Of a stretch of DNA of 64,000 nucleotides, positions 19,425-30,267 are shown piece by piece (the stretch's first letter is position 1; every line of letters begins with the position of its first letter). The stretch covers positions 59,297,797 through 59,361,796 of the forward strand of contig CM056744.1 of NCBI GenBank assembly GCA_029851415.1, in the 5' to 3' direction. The position numbers and the translations under genes are program-made. Below the pieces are notes generated by a model. The model did no database searches. It was not told the DNA's origin and saw nothing but the letters and a program-made list of their open reading frames with translations. This DNA comes from Eretmocerus hayati (Eukaryota > Arthropoda > Insecta > Hymenoptera > Aphelinidae).

Positions 19425-19913
19425 GAGAGAGAGAGAGAGAGAGAAAACAGAAGAGGTCCAAATGGTTCCAGGAGGAATATGATGGATTGAAGAGGGAAGG
19501 AAGAAGAGAGAAGAGAGAAGATCGAAGAAAGAAGAGAGATCGAAGGAAGAAGAAAGAAGAATGAAGACATGGAAGAAGATCGAAGAAAGAGAGACAACAA
19601 CTGCGAGTCGTGAGAAGAGAGACGCTCGATCCCGAGCGCTAGAAGCCGCCGGTCCTGAAGTAATGCTCACGCGGTGCCGGGGCCGGATTGGTAAGTTGGT
19701 GGATCTCTCCCTTGTCCGATGGCCAGCGCCAAAGGGAGAGGGAGAGAGGGTTTATCTGGTACGGATGGCCGCATCAATGCGGGATCCAGCCCGGGAGCTT
19801 TGAGAAGTATCGGCCAGGCGTAATCGTCCGTCCGGAACCTCTCTATTGCTACGTCGCAGCGTATCCCCCCTATAACTACCTAAAAAAAAAAAAAAAAAAG
19901 AGAGAGAGAGAGA
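19425..19913 (+). mobile_element. Second R1-clade copy, 5'-truncated 3' UTR only
   Basis: Starting immediately after (GA)n at 19425-19444, the sequence matches 18973 onward (GAAGAGG-CCAAATG-TTCCAGGAGGAAT). It then diverges in its second half (19640-19880, with GGCCAGCGCCAAAGGGAG). It ends in A(17) at 19882-19898 and (GA)n at 19899-19911. It has an expanded GAAGA-rich section. It represents a related subfamily tail and has no coding sequence. Confidence 0.75.
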
Positions 19914-20110
19914 TGGAAGTGAGGCGCCTTGGAGCAGGCGAATGACAGTGAGCCTGCCGATTGAAAGAGGAGAGGTCCAATGATTCCAGGAGGAATATGA
20001 TGCACTGAAGAGGGAAAAAAGAAGAGACAAGAAAAAAGGAAGAGAGGGAACAATGAAGATGCCGACAAGTGGCCGAAGAAAAAAGATGGGGAAGAGAAGG
20101 AATCTTTACA
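19914..20110 (+). mobile_element. Third R1-clade copy, truncated at both ends
   Basis: This begins after (GA)n with a copy of the last ten codons of R1 ORF2 (GAAGTGAGGCGCC...CAGTGA matches 18927-18962) and continues through the 3' UTR start. It stops at about 20100, before poly(A), where the satellite begins. Its 5' end again abuts the preceding copy's (GA)n tail. Confidence 0.7.
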
Positions 20111-20114
20111 AAAT

Positions 20115-22517
20115 CATAGATCGAGCTGTCGTGTGATATTGTAGATGGTCAGAAGATTCATTATCAGTCAGCATCCTTGGCTAAGGGACCCAAAACTGGT
20201 CGAAACCTGTCTTTCCGCCATTACCCCCGCAGTTAAGACGTCACTGAAGGTTGTGGGGAATTCCCATGGATTCAAAACGGCACAGAGGTCTGGCTCAAAT
20301 GTTCATGTATCATCAAAGATGCCCAAAAGTTTTTTTACCAGCCACCACCCTCAGCCATAAGGCCCCGGATGGGATACAATCCTGCTGAGAGCTTCCATCC
20401 GCGAAGTCGACACGACACTGTGGGATGCAGAAAGTCCCAATGGACCCTAAACTCTACAGAACTCCAGATCAAGTGGTCATGTACCTCCAAGGATGGCAAA
20501 TGGATTCATTATCAACCACCACCCTCGCCTATGTGGCCCCAAATAGGATAGAATCCAGCTTTGAGGCATTATCCGCGCAGTTATGACGTCACTGTGGATT
20601 TGAGACTGGATCAAGCTGTCGTGTGATATTGTAGATGGTCAGAAGATTTTGTATCAGTCAGCATCCTCGCCTATGCGGCCCCGAGTAGTATAGAATCCAG
20701 CTTTGAGCCCTTATCCGCGCAGTTATGACGTCACTAGGGTCGTAGACAGTTTGAATGGACCCGAAACTCTATAGAGCATCAGATCGAGTGGTCATGTACC
20801 ATCGAAGATGTCCGGAGAATTCATTACCAGTCAACATCCTCGGCTATGGGAGCCAAAACAGGGTGGAATCCAGCTCTGAGTCACTATCCGCGTAGTTGGG
20901 ACGTCTTCGTGGGACGTAGGAAGTTCCCATGGAATAAAAACTGCACAGAACTCTAGATTGAGTGTTCATGTCCCAACTAGAATGCCGAGAGAATCCATTA
21001 CCAGCCAGATCCCTCAGCTATGAGGCCCCAAACAGGATAGAATCCTGCTTAGAGCTTTCATCCGCTCACTTGAAACGTCACTATGGGTTGTAGAGACTCC
21101 CAATGGACCCGAAACTAAACAGAATTTCAAATTGACTGTCCATGTAGCATCGAGAACCCGCAAAAAATTCATTACCAGCCAGCATCCTCGGCCATGGAGC
21201 CCCAAGAAGGATAGAATACTGCTAGGAGCTTCCATCCGCGCAGTTAAGACGTCACGGTTGGTTGTAAGAAACTTCCAATGGACCAGGAAATCTACAGAAT
21301 TCTAGATCAAGTAATCATGTTTCATGAGAGCAGTATTGGCTCAGTCGGTAGCGTCCTAGCTTCAGAATCAGCACTGCTCGAGAGGTCGTGGGTTCGATTC
21401 CCGGCGAAATCACTCGGAAATTTTTTCTGAGGTTTTTTCGAAGGGAAAAGAACCCACCACTACCCGCCTGCTTTGGAATGGCGTTTTCCCCGGGATTATC
21501 CTCAGAGAAATCCTGGGTTTTTCCCATTTCACGAGGTTCGACTAGCGGGCCTCGGGCGAATGCGGAGCAGGGGGAGGGTGGGTAACGTAGGGAGTTAATA
21601 AGCCGACCCGACGTGCCTTCCTAAGTGCACGGGGAGGTGCGGGGAATGTCGGCCTTACCGGCATGGGAGTTTGAGTCTCACCAAATCATGGCCTTGCAAA
21701 CCATGAGAGGCTCTTTCCGGGAACGCTAAGGGTACAGCGGATCCGATGGCTCACTTCGTGAAACAGGGAATGTCGGCCTTAACGGCATTGGAGAGAGGCA
21801 TCTCATGGCTGCAAACCATGGCTTAGGTCACTCCGGGGAAGCTGAAATCCATGTGTAGAGGAAAAACTCGGGCATAACCCTTCACACCAAGGTGGGAAAG
21901 CCCCCCCCCCCCCCCCCCCCGTGCTAGGCTCAGGAGGCTGCAAGGGGATCTCGAAAAAAAAGGAAAAAAAATCATGTTTCATCGGAAATGCTCCAGAGAT
22001 TTATTACCAGTCAGCACTCTCGGCTAACGGGCCCGGAACAGGGTGAAATCCGGATTTGTAGCGTTATCCGCGCAGTTATGACGTCACTGCCAGTTGTAAA
22101 AAGTTCCAATGGACCCAAAACTCCACAAAACTTCAGATCAGGTGCTCATGGACCATTGAAGTGCCCCAAAAAATTTAATACCAGTCAGCATCCTCAGCCA
22201 TGGGGCCCAAAAGAGGGCGGAGTCTGACTTTGCCCCACTATCCGCGCAGTAATGACGTCTTTGTGGGTTGTAGAGAGGTCCCATAGACCTGAAACCGCAC
22301 AGAACTCTAGATTCGATATCAATGTCCCATCGAGGATGTCCGAATGATTCATTACCAGTCCGCACCTTCGGCTATGAGGCCCGAAACAGCGGGATATTCC
22401 GCTTAGAGCCCCCATTCAAGGAGTTAAGACGTCACTGTGGGTTGTAGACTATTCCAATGGACCCAAAACTCCACACGACACCAGATCGAGTATTCGTGCA
22501 CCATCAAAGATGCCCAG
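20115..22517 (+). repeat. 174-bp satellite array with CRE-like TGACGTCA cores
   Basis: The conserved ACGTC motif recurs at 20238, about 20410, 20586, 20728, 20901, 21075, 21249, 22081, 22255 and 22429. Spacing is 173-175 bp once one shortened unit (142 bp) and the SINE insertion (657 bp with its duplicated target) are allowed for. Each unit holds TATCCGCGCAGTTATGACG, a CCAATGGACCCAAAACTC block and CATTACCAGTCAGCATCC. Three units carry perfect TGACGTCA (20584-20591, 20726-20733, 22079-22086), the consensus cAMP-response element. Units are diverged (roughly 75-85% by eye). No coding sequence is present. The array ends at 22517 inside a unit, at a junction with BEL sequence. Confidence 0.85.
21313..21982 (+). 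mobile_element. tRNA-derived SINE (21326-21969) with 13-bp target-site duplications
   Basis: The direct repeats AATCATGTTTCAT at 21313-21325 and 21970-21982 flank a 644-bp element lying inside the 174-bp satellite. The head has a pol III A box (TGGCTCAGTCGG, 21336-21347) and B box (GGTTCGATTCC, 21391-21401) in tRNA-like spacing. The body contains an internal duplication (GGAATGTCGGCCTTA at ~21644 and ~21767) and a C(20) run at 21901-21920. It ends in a short A-rich tail. It is long for a SINE. The start/end fit is exact, and removing it restores the satellite period. Confidence 0.85.
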
Positions 22518-23433
22518 ACTTTGCAGGTCCATTCAAAGTACGATTATCCAAAAGTCGTGGCAGAGGGACGATGAAGGCTTATGCTTGTATCTTTATCTGT
22601 CTTAGTACAAGAGCTATTTACTTGGAGGCAGTGGAGGATTGTTCAAGTGAGGCAATCATGGCCACGTTCGAGCGCTTCACTGCCAGACGCGGACATTGCA
22701 GCAAATTGGAGTGCGACAATGGTTTGAATTTTGTTGGGGCAGACGCTGAGCTGCAACGTCGCTTTGATGGAGCTTCGGCAGAATTTGAGGACATAGTTGT
22801 GGAACTGAGCAACACGGAAACGGAGTTCAGATTCAACCCACCTGCGGCACCAAATTTTGGAGGAATATGGGAGGCTGCAGTTAAATCAGCTAAGTACCAC
22901 TTGAGAAGGATAGTTGGTGACCATGTTCTTACTTTTGTAGAAATTTCCACATTGTTGTCGAAAATTGAAGCATGTTCAAACTCAAGGCCTATTTCCCCTC
23001 TGAAAGATGAGACCTCTGATTTGTCCGCGCTGATAACCGCGCATTTCCCATACAGAGACCATTGATTATAATTCCAGAGCCAACCATAACATCAGCGCCC
23101 ATTCCAGTCAATAAACGATGGAGGTAGATAACTCAGATGACTCAAGAATTTTGGAAAGCGTGGTCCAGTGACTACCCACAAGCGCTGCAAGGAAGGCACA
23201 AATGGTCAAGGCCTTCCAGGGCCTATCGAGTGGGTGATGTGGTTCTACTATGCGACGATTGTGAACCTCCAGCCGTCTGGCCCTTGGCAGTAGTCGAGGC
23301 AGTTTCTCACGGCAATGATGGCAGAATTAGAGAAGTTGAAGTCCGCACAGCTACATCCAAGTTCAGAAAACCTGTAGTCAAACTTGTGCTTCTGGTTCTA
23401 GAGTTTCCAGACAAAGAAAGTGATGAGATTTAA
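22518..23433 (+). pseudogene. BEL/Pao integrase fragment
   Basis: This begins abruptly at the satellite junction with PDFAGPF, the first catalytic Asp block of BEL integrases. CDNGLNFVGA (second Asp) and NFGGIWEAAVKSAKYHL (catalytic Glu) follow, all in one frame to 23065. Coding then shifts frame: 23137-23433 encodes the C-terminal integrase domain (YRVGDVVLLCDD, WPLAVVEAV, VEVRTATSKFRKP). Everything upstream (gag, RT) and both LTRs are missing. It is a different family from the provirus at 50414-61877, judged by the sequence of shared blocks. Confidence 0.85.
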
Positions 23434-24190
23434 ATCCTCTAATAATAGACAATAAGTGATTAATTTATAAGGTTGGAGTTTTTGTTCTCAATAGAGTCCG
23501 CGGTGAACTTGGTTCCACATATCCGTTGGAATTCGAGTCATTTTCCAAGTAGTATGGGTGTCTTGGCAGCTCAAAAGCACTAAGTTAGTTTCTGGCGTGT
23601 ATGCGAGCACAATACGAAATTAAGAGCCAATTGCGCGGTTGCCAAGGGCGTTCATCTCCACATGGAATGGACGTCCCTCCTTTTGGGACCCGTTCCCGGG
23701 TGGCCGGAACTTAGTATATTTTTTGATCTGATAAAGTGGTGTTAAGATTTTACTAAAATTCAGGCTTGATTCTTCGATCTTTTCCTTGATTATTGTAACA
23801 ATTTGAGATGTTTGAACGATTTTTTTCGAAGGTTCAGCTGAATCCTCCTTTGTATTTTATGTTTGAATTACGTTCTATTCGATGACCCTTCATCGCATAA
23901 TTTGATTCTGATCTACTTTCGATCATTCATCTTGTAGGTTACTTTGTACCCCTTAGATTTTTGTTGTGCAAATCTCGCAATTTATCTCTGATAAATTAGC
24001 TGCCAAATGGCTCTGCATGGATCTTTAGTTCAAACTTAGTTGAAAATTCAAATCTTCATACACCTATTATGACTTTGAATATTTATCATTTTGGATTCTT
24101 TATCGATTCTCAACATTGAGATCATGATTAGTACTTTGTCAAATGGAATTTTTTAAGTTTCTTGAATGTATCGACTCGAGGTGGGCGGAA
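23434..24190. other. No gene seen
   Basis: AT-rich DNA with no ORF above background. It may contain 3' sequence of the BEL copy that ends at 23433; no LTR or polypurine tract could be identified. Confidence 0.5.
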
Positions 24191-24513
24191 TGTTTAGTAT
24201 TGTGTTCATTTTGATTTATATACATCTAGTTCAGTATGAGGTCATTGTTGAATTTTGAATTCTCGCGCGCAGCCGCCATCTTGTCGTTGCGACTTCGTGC
24301 TCTTCTGCTATTCATTCCAGCGCGCTCGTCGCCTTCCGCGGTTTGCGCTAGTTTTCGCTCGACCACCGACCGCACCACCTCACTCTGTACAATGAGCCTT
24401 GTGAATTTAGTTCATTTATTTGTTTAAACGATGTGTCCAACCAAAGTTATCCAGTTCACCTGCTCCCTAACTGAACATGTATATGAATCAAAATGAACAC
24501 AATACTCAACACC
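24191..24513. mobile_element. TIR/MITE-like element, ~43-bp inverted ends
   Basis: The left end 24191-24234 (AGTATTGTGTTCATTTTGAT...CTAGTTCAG) is repeated inverted at 24471-24513 with three or four differences. The interior is GC-rich relative to its surroundings and contains GCCGCCATCTTG at 24270-24281, a good match to the YY1/Pho core. It has no coding sequence. TSD unclear. Confidence 0.65.
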
Positions 24514-24603
24514 TACTATGTAAAGATCATGAGGAAACCTCAACGATGTAGAAAAATACTTGACAAATGTATGAGAAATTTATAGCTTACTACTGAAAGT
24601 ATC

Positions 24604-25632
24604 GTGAAACGTCCATCTTACGGTATATATTTGCAAAGCTTTGATAGTATTTTGTATTGTATGACCGTTGACTTAGAATTCGCATCTAAACTCCTTGTTC
24701 AAAATAATGTTGACTATGAGATGGATGAATACGTCAAAAAGAATAATGCCCCATCTATTTATACCGATGGCAGTGAGATCGACTGTAACGTATCTGCTGA
24801 AGCATCATGCTAAACCAGGAATTGACATAGAGATCAGTAAGAGCCTCTGTAAAGATGCTTCTATCAACACTGTCGAATGTGTTGCTCCAGATAGTGCATT
24901 AGATCTTGCTCTAGAGTACAGTGATAGAAATTGGCTCATTCTCTCCGATTTGCAGAGTGCATTGAAAGCCTTAATGAAACCCAAGATAGTAGTCAAAGTT
25001 AATCCTTATCTACTCAATTTGGAAAAAAGTACCTAGAATTCATTCGTTGTACTCCAAAAAGCAGTACACTAAATTTTGTATGGATCCCTTCGCATTCTGG
25101 AATTCATGGGAATGGAAAAGTAGACTCTCTGGCAAAAGCAGCTAACGGGAAAGAGTCCCAAGATCCCCTCAAGATTCCATTCACAGATTTGTTCCGAGAT
25201 TCCAAAGATCAAGCAATTGCAAATACTCACACTACTATCATTGAAGAAGGTGCTAAAAAGGCTGGAGGATATGTTCAATTCTATTACAACGCTGGTTCAA
25301 AATCTTGTTATCATAAAATGCAACTACCTAGAGAAGTTTCTGTTACTTTTGATCGTATGAGAGCCAACCACTACAGCTTACCTTTATCTCTAGCTCGAAT
25401 TCATATCATTGAAAAATCTGAATGTGAGTGTGGTAATGCAAATCAAGATACAGAACACAAACTGTGGCAATGTGAACTGTATGATCAACAGAGGACTAAA
25501 TTCATCAGGAGCCTCAGACCTCTTGGTCACCAACTACCAATGTGCGTGATGGTGATTGTTTATAAACAAAAAAAAAAACAAGTATGTCATTTGATTCATG
25601 ATTTTATGAACGATTGCGGTCTTAGAAATTGA
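24604..25632 (+). pseudogene. Non-LTR retrotransposon RNase H and C-terminal fragment
   Basis: Frames at 24604, 24695 and 25189 together encode an RNase H domain. It shows IYTDGSE (first Asp), a segment with WLILSDLQSALKA, and WIPSHSGIHGNGKVDSLAKAA (last catalytic His/Asp). The typical C-terminal CECGNANQDTEHKLWQCELY finger of I/R1/Jockey-like elements follows. At least two frameshifts (about 24790 and 25035) disable it, and RT and endonuclease are missing. A terminal AAATAAAGGAAAAAAAA at 25698 may be its tail. It is unrelated to the RNase H-less LINEs upstream. Confidence 0.8.
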
Positions 25633-25759
25633 GTACCATATATTGATTTGATTATGTATTGCCAATATAAATTTCCATAGAGAAGTTTGAAGTGCTAAAT
25701 AAAGGAAAAAAAACATTATGTCTTGATACAATGAGTTTGTTCATGGATAAATGAAATAA

Positions 25760-26135
25760 TTCCTACAATCCTGACCTGTTCGCCGAGAAATCTGGTTAAG
25801 GTTTTGGTTCTGTTGTATTGATTGCCATGGGCTTACTCTCCATAGTCGTTATTGATTGAAAGGCATAGAAGCTTTTTGAGGACTTATCAGTACAATTGTT
25901 TCCTGAGGTAACGGGCGTTACACTATCACATTCATCCTCAGATATTCAAGGAAATTGACCAAATTTTTCCTTCCAATCCTGACTTGATGGTGAGGGAGCT
26001 GGTCAATCCTTCAGCACAAGTGTCTTCATCACCATGAACTCACTCCCCCATGTCATTATTGATTGGAAGCCATGAAAACTCTCCAAGACTAACAAGTACA
26101 TACCTTTGCTTTCTGAGGTAATGAGCGCTCAACAA
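25760..26135. repeat. Two-copy direct repeat, ~204-bp period
   Basis: The sequence around CTATTGATTG...GTTATTGATTGAAAGGCATAGAAG (25828-25920) recurs at 26032-26130 with ~80% identity (GTCATTATTGATTGGAAGCCATG; TTTCTGAGGTAATGAGCG). The upstream CAATCCTGACC/TTGA blocks at 25768 and 25976 are also paired. It has no coding sequence. Confidence 0.6.
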
Positions 26136-27450
26136 AGACATCCATCCCCAGCTTTAACATTAATTATAATCATTCTCCCTTCATCAGTAGTGCTCATCAT
26201 ATATACTTCCCCCTCCCAAAAAGAAACAAGCCTGTTACCAATCTGTGGCGATGAGGACGAGAAATATGGACTAGAAAGTTTCAAGAAGATCAAGTATTAG
26301 AATACACAAGCCAAAATTCTTCGCAATTCTTCTCATTATCACTAAATCACTGTTGCAGAAAAAATAATATTGATAATATTCACAAAAACGAGAAGGAGAC
26401 TTCGAAATGAGGCACATTCGGCTAATTTCGGGAAATATGAAATAGATCAGAGTCGAGAGCAAAGTTAAAACAGTGTGGGTATATATTAGGTCCATACGAT
26501 AACCTCATCCCGATAGTTTTTGATCACTGGGATCTGAAATATGAGTCTCAAAATAGGATTAGAATATGCAGATGCATGTAAAACGTTTGCAAATACATAC
26601 TTCATGTAGGTTAGGTTCAATACAGATTACAAAATCTCTTAGAGGACAATTTGGAAGTGATTCCATCCGCAACATCTCGGTTAACGCGTGCACTCCTTAT
26701 CGTATGACAGAGAGAAGTCATTTGTTCACACAAAAATCATGTATTTCCTTCAGAAACTACGATTTCCAAGTTTTTCGATCACCGACTGTTTGGTAGTTTG
26801 GGAACAAGTCTTATCGACTGGTTCCCAGACCACTAACAAGAACACCGCTAACTTATCGTTAGCGGTGAGCCACTTCGGCTTCCGTACACTAGAAATCAGA
26901 GTCTACTGGGAGTAAGGTGTAAGGAAGCGCTCTCAGGCATCCAAAAATTCTCTGTGTAATACCTGCGAAAACATTGGTTCAGCACTGAATTCAACTACTG
27001 AGTCTGAAAAGCACGAGTCTCAGAATCATTTCTAAGTAGAAATCGAGGGAAGGTTGAGATTTTAGAAATTGGAAGGTAATCTAGTCAGAGAAGAATTTTG
27101 ACTCATTCGAAACTACACGCATCCACTCTTTGCCAATAAAGGAATACCGATTTGTCATAAGTGGTATGTATGAATTCCTATACCTCTTGAGTAGGAGAAA
27201 TCAGAGCTGGAGGAAGAGTATCAAGATAGATAACACAGAATTCGTGTACTACTCAAGCACGAATGTTCCATTCTTTGGGCTCAGTCAAGGATATGACGGG
27301 ATTCCTCACATGATTAAACCAATAGAGTGATATGGATAATATTGGTATGTGATTTTTGCTTGGGCAAAGTTTGCAGGTGAGTCAAGGAACTCAATCAATC
27401 TACCATTACGTCATCTCACATGATATGGATGAGATGGGTAAACTCGTTAG
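26136..27450. other. No gene seen
   Basis: Apart from the short hairpin at 26843-26867, this AT-rich stretch shows no supported gene, transposon motif or tandem repeat. Confidence 0.45.
26843..26867. other. Perfect 10-bp stem hairpin
   Basis: CACCGCTAAC, a 5-nt loop, and GTTAGCGGTG. An isolated short hairpin in unassigned DNA; its role is unknown. Confidence 0.6.
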
Positions 27451-27574
27451 CAATCTGAACTGACCCAGCCGTTGGACTCGACGATTTCAGGTACCCATAT
27501 CTCGCCCGTCTTGCACGTGTTTCTGCCACACGGTCTGAAATTGCCGAGTCCAATGACTGGGTCAGTGCAGATTG
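27451..27574. repeat. Inverted repeat with 40-bp arms
   Basis: The arm 27451-27490 (CAATCTGAACTGACCCAGCC...) pairs with 27535-27574 with about five mismatches around a 44-bp loop. It is probably a small MITE or the core of one. The transcript would form a stable hairpin. Confidence 0.75.
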
Positions 27575-30267
27575 TTGGGGAGTATAATCACGACAAATGC
27601 CCCAAAGCAAGCTATATGAGTCATTTTAGAGCATTTCGACTAATGCCGTCACCAAAGGGGTCTTGGAAAAATCCCCAAAAAATTTCTCCCATTAGTTATA
27701 TGTTCAAATAGTGCAGAATTCCTCTTTTGGAATATTTCGGAGCTTGGGCCCCACGGTCCAATAAATGCCCTTCTTCGACCCTTCTAAGCCTTTTCTCGAG
27801 AAATCATAGTTCCGAATAGACTCAACTTTCTCTGACATACTTGGCCCATTTCATTCGTTGGAATAATTACTCCTGAGAACATCATTGTCCAACATCAATA
27901 GTTCATCCGAGCAACTTCTACAATCTATTTACTGAGAGCATATTTAAGCGATGTTCAGGCCTTCTTGAAAGTGATCTAGCTCCCACTAGCGAAGTGGTAA
28001 TTGACTTTCACTAGTGGTCATCCTAGAGGTTATGAAGGAATCTCCAATTTGATCAATGATGGAAGTCGATTACTGCACTATTAATTAATGAGAGTTACAG
28101 TCGATACAAGCTGAACAGTTTCGTGAAAATGACAAACTTTGAGCTGAACTTTGAAAAATCGTTCTCCTCTTCTCATCATCTAACCCATGAGAAAATTATT
28201 CCAAAGACGAATACTGCCAATCGAAACAATAATCTACCAGGCTATTTTAGTCCTAATTCATGGTAGACTATTGGGAGTACCCTTTTCCAACTTTTCGTTC
28301 AAAATTACCTCATAAATATGGCTCGCATATGTTTCCATACGGAGTAACGGGCATCAATATATCTGGAATTTCCCTTCGATATATCCCTGAATATGTGTGA
28401 GAAGTCTCAGGAGCTAGCCTCAAACTGAAAGCGGACTGGGTACTCAAACCAACGGGTCCAAAATGGGCATCATTTTGACTTTTTTGGGGTAAGTGAGCGA
28501 GGTTCCAACTTTCTGTGTCCCTGATCACAAACGAGACGAGTGGCTAAATTGAGGATACAAGCATGTTTTTTCGACTCAAATTGACCATCTCAACACGATC
28601 CCGAGTTTAGATTGGCTCTATATTATTGCCATTTCGCTCTAGAGCGACCAAAACTCTGATAACCGGGTTCACCGCCGTTGAAGCATAGATGTCATTTTGG
28701 ACCCAATCTGACCTCGGGATCGTGTTTGCAAGGTCATTTGGGGGAACTTCCCCGCCCCTGAATGCAATGTCTACGATTCGTTATCTAGCTTCAGACAGTT
28801 TCCCATCTGGTTCATCTGAACATTTGGGTGAGTCCGGAGGAGATAGGGATCTTTTTCAGATCCAACTAACGATTCCACGTGGCAATATGAAGGTCTGACT
28901 CTTGAGAGAGGGTACTTCTTCCATTAGACTGTTGTCAACACTTTGGGATTCTTGGTTTTGGTTTGGATTATAGGGGTAAAGGCATGGGATAATGAAAATA
29001 TCGAACCTTGACTTCACACTTCGCTATAACCATGCATCCTAGTTGGTCGACAATAAGAGCATCCAAGTCTGGTTGGCTGGGTGAGTGGCAGAAACGTTGT
29101 TGGAAGAATTGAATGATAGCTCGAGTCGATTTCGGTTGGCTCTTCAGAGCTACAGCTACATGACCCATCATCGTGACAATATTGGTTGAGATGAGATGGA
29201 AACTTGCCAACCACTCCATACTTTCTCTGGGGAAAATTGTGAAATGATATACGTCTGATCAATAGATCACCTGTGGAGGCGGAGGTTGGGATGAACAGGA
29301 CTGATAACGCATAGCCAGGGAGACTTAACATCCACATACGTGAGCAAATATTCGAGTTCATCTACGGCATAGAATTCTGTGGATATATCAATGAATGATC
29401 TCATTTTTCGGGTCTGAAAAGGAGTTATACTGGATAGTTGCAACTAAGAGAATCTGACTATAAGATATTCAGTCTCGTGAGTCAATGACGACGCAAAATT
29501 TCCTCTTGTCGGAGAAGCCGGTGCAATAAATGACTGGGCTACTGCTGATAGTTTCAGTCGGAATCCTAAAGAGACGGAGGTTATCATCTTCGATCCTTGA
29601 CAAAAAATAGGATCTTCGTCCTCTCGAAGTTGATGGACTTCTAACTTTCGTCATTTTCGGTACGTGTAATGTTTGCTGCAAGGAAACAATCCAGTACGTA
29701 TTGCATTGTAGTCCCTGTTGGGCACTTTAATTCCACATCTTCTGATGAATGGACTTGATCAGTCAATCGAGTAATCGTCCTTTCGTTCTTTTCCTTCTAT
29801 GGTGAGCTTGGGGGTGAAATCTGCAGCAGACTTCCCGGTTCTTCAAGACCGTTCGATGAACTGAAAGACCATGCATCCTCTATAGATATGACTAGATCGG
29901 CCGTTCACACGATCACTTCTCTCAGCACTGCGATATCGACAAAAGCCTCCATCCAAATGCTTGGATCGACTCACCACTATTCCGATTGAGTCGAGACCAC
30001 GTTCAAGTTGAGCAGCATGACCCACGTTTCACGGCGAGTCCTAGAGGCAAAAAAGTCAAAGGTGCGGGAGCATGAGATATTCTTGTGGGGCATGTTTCGG
30101 GGGTGATCGAGGAACAACTTCCAACAAGAATTAGAGTCAACCGCTTGGGGTTTTTAGAACAAAATCGATGCTCCCGATTCTTGCTTCGTTTGTGAAAGTC
30201 ACCACTTTCCAGAACTTGATATTCACGTTCTTCGGCCTGTAATCAATCATCAGAGTCAATAGAGACT
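27575..30267. other. Unassigned DNA, no gene seen
   Basis: 2.7 kb of mixed-composition DNA. All ORFs are below 120 codons and none resembles a known family. No tandem or long inverted repeat was noticed. Could be intronic or intergenic. Confidence 0.45.

Noticed and set aside
20115..22517. CRISPR-like array
   Set aside because: Units are 174 bp, diverged throughout, and contain no short exact repeat/unique spacer pattern; context is eukaryotic.
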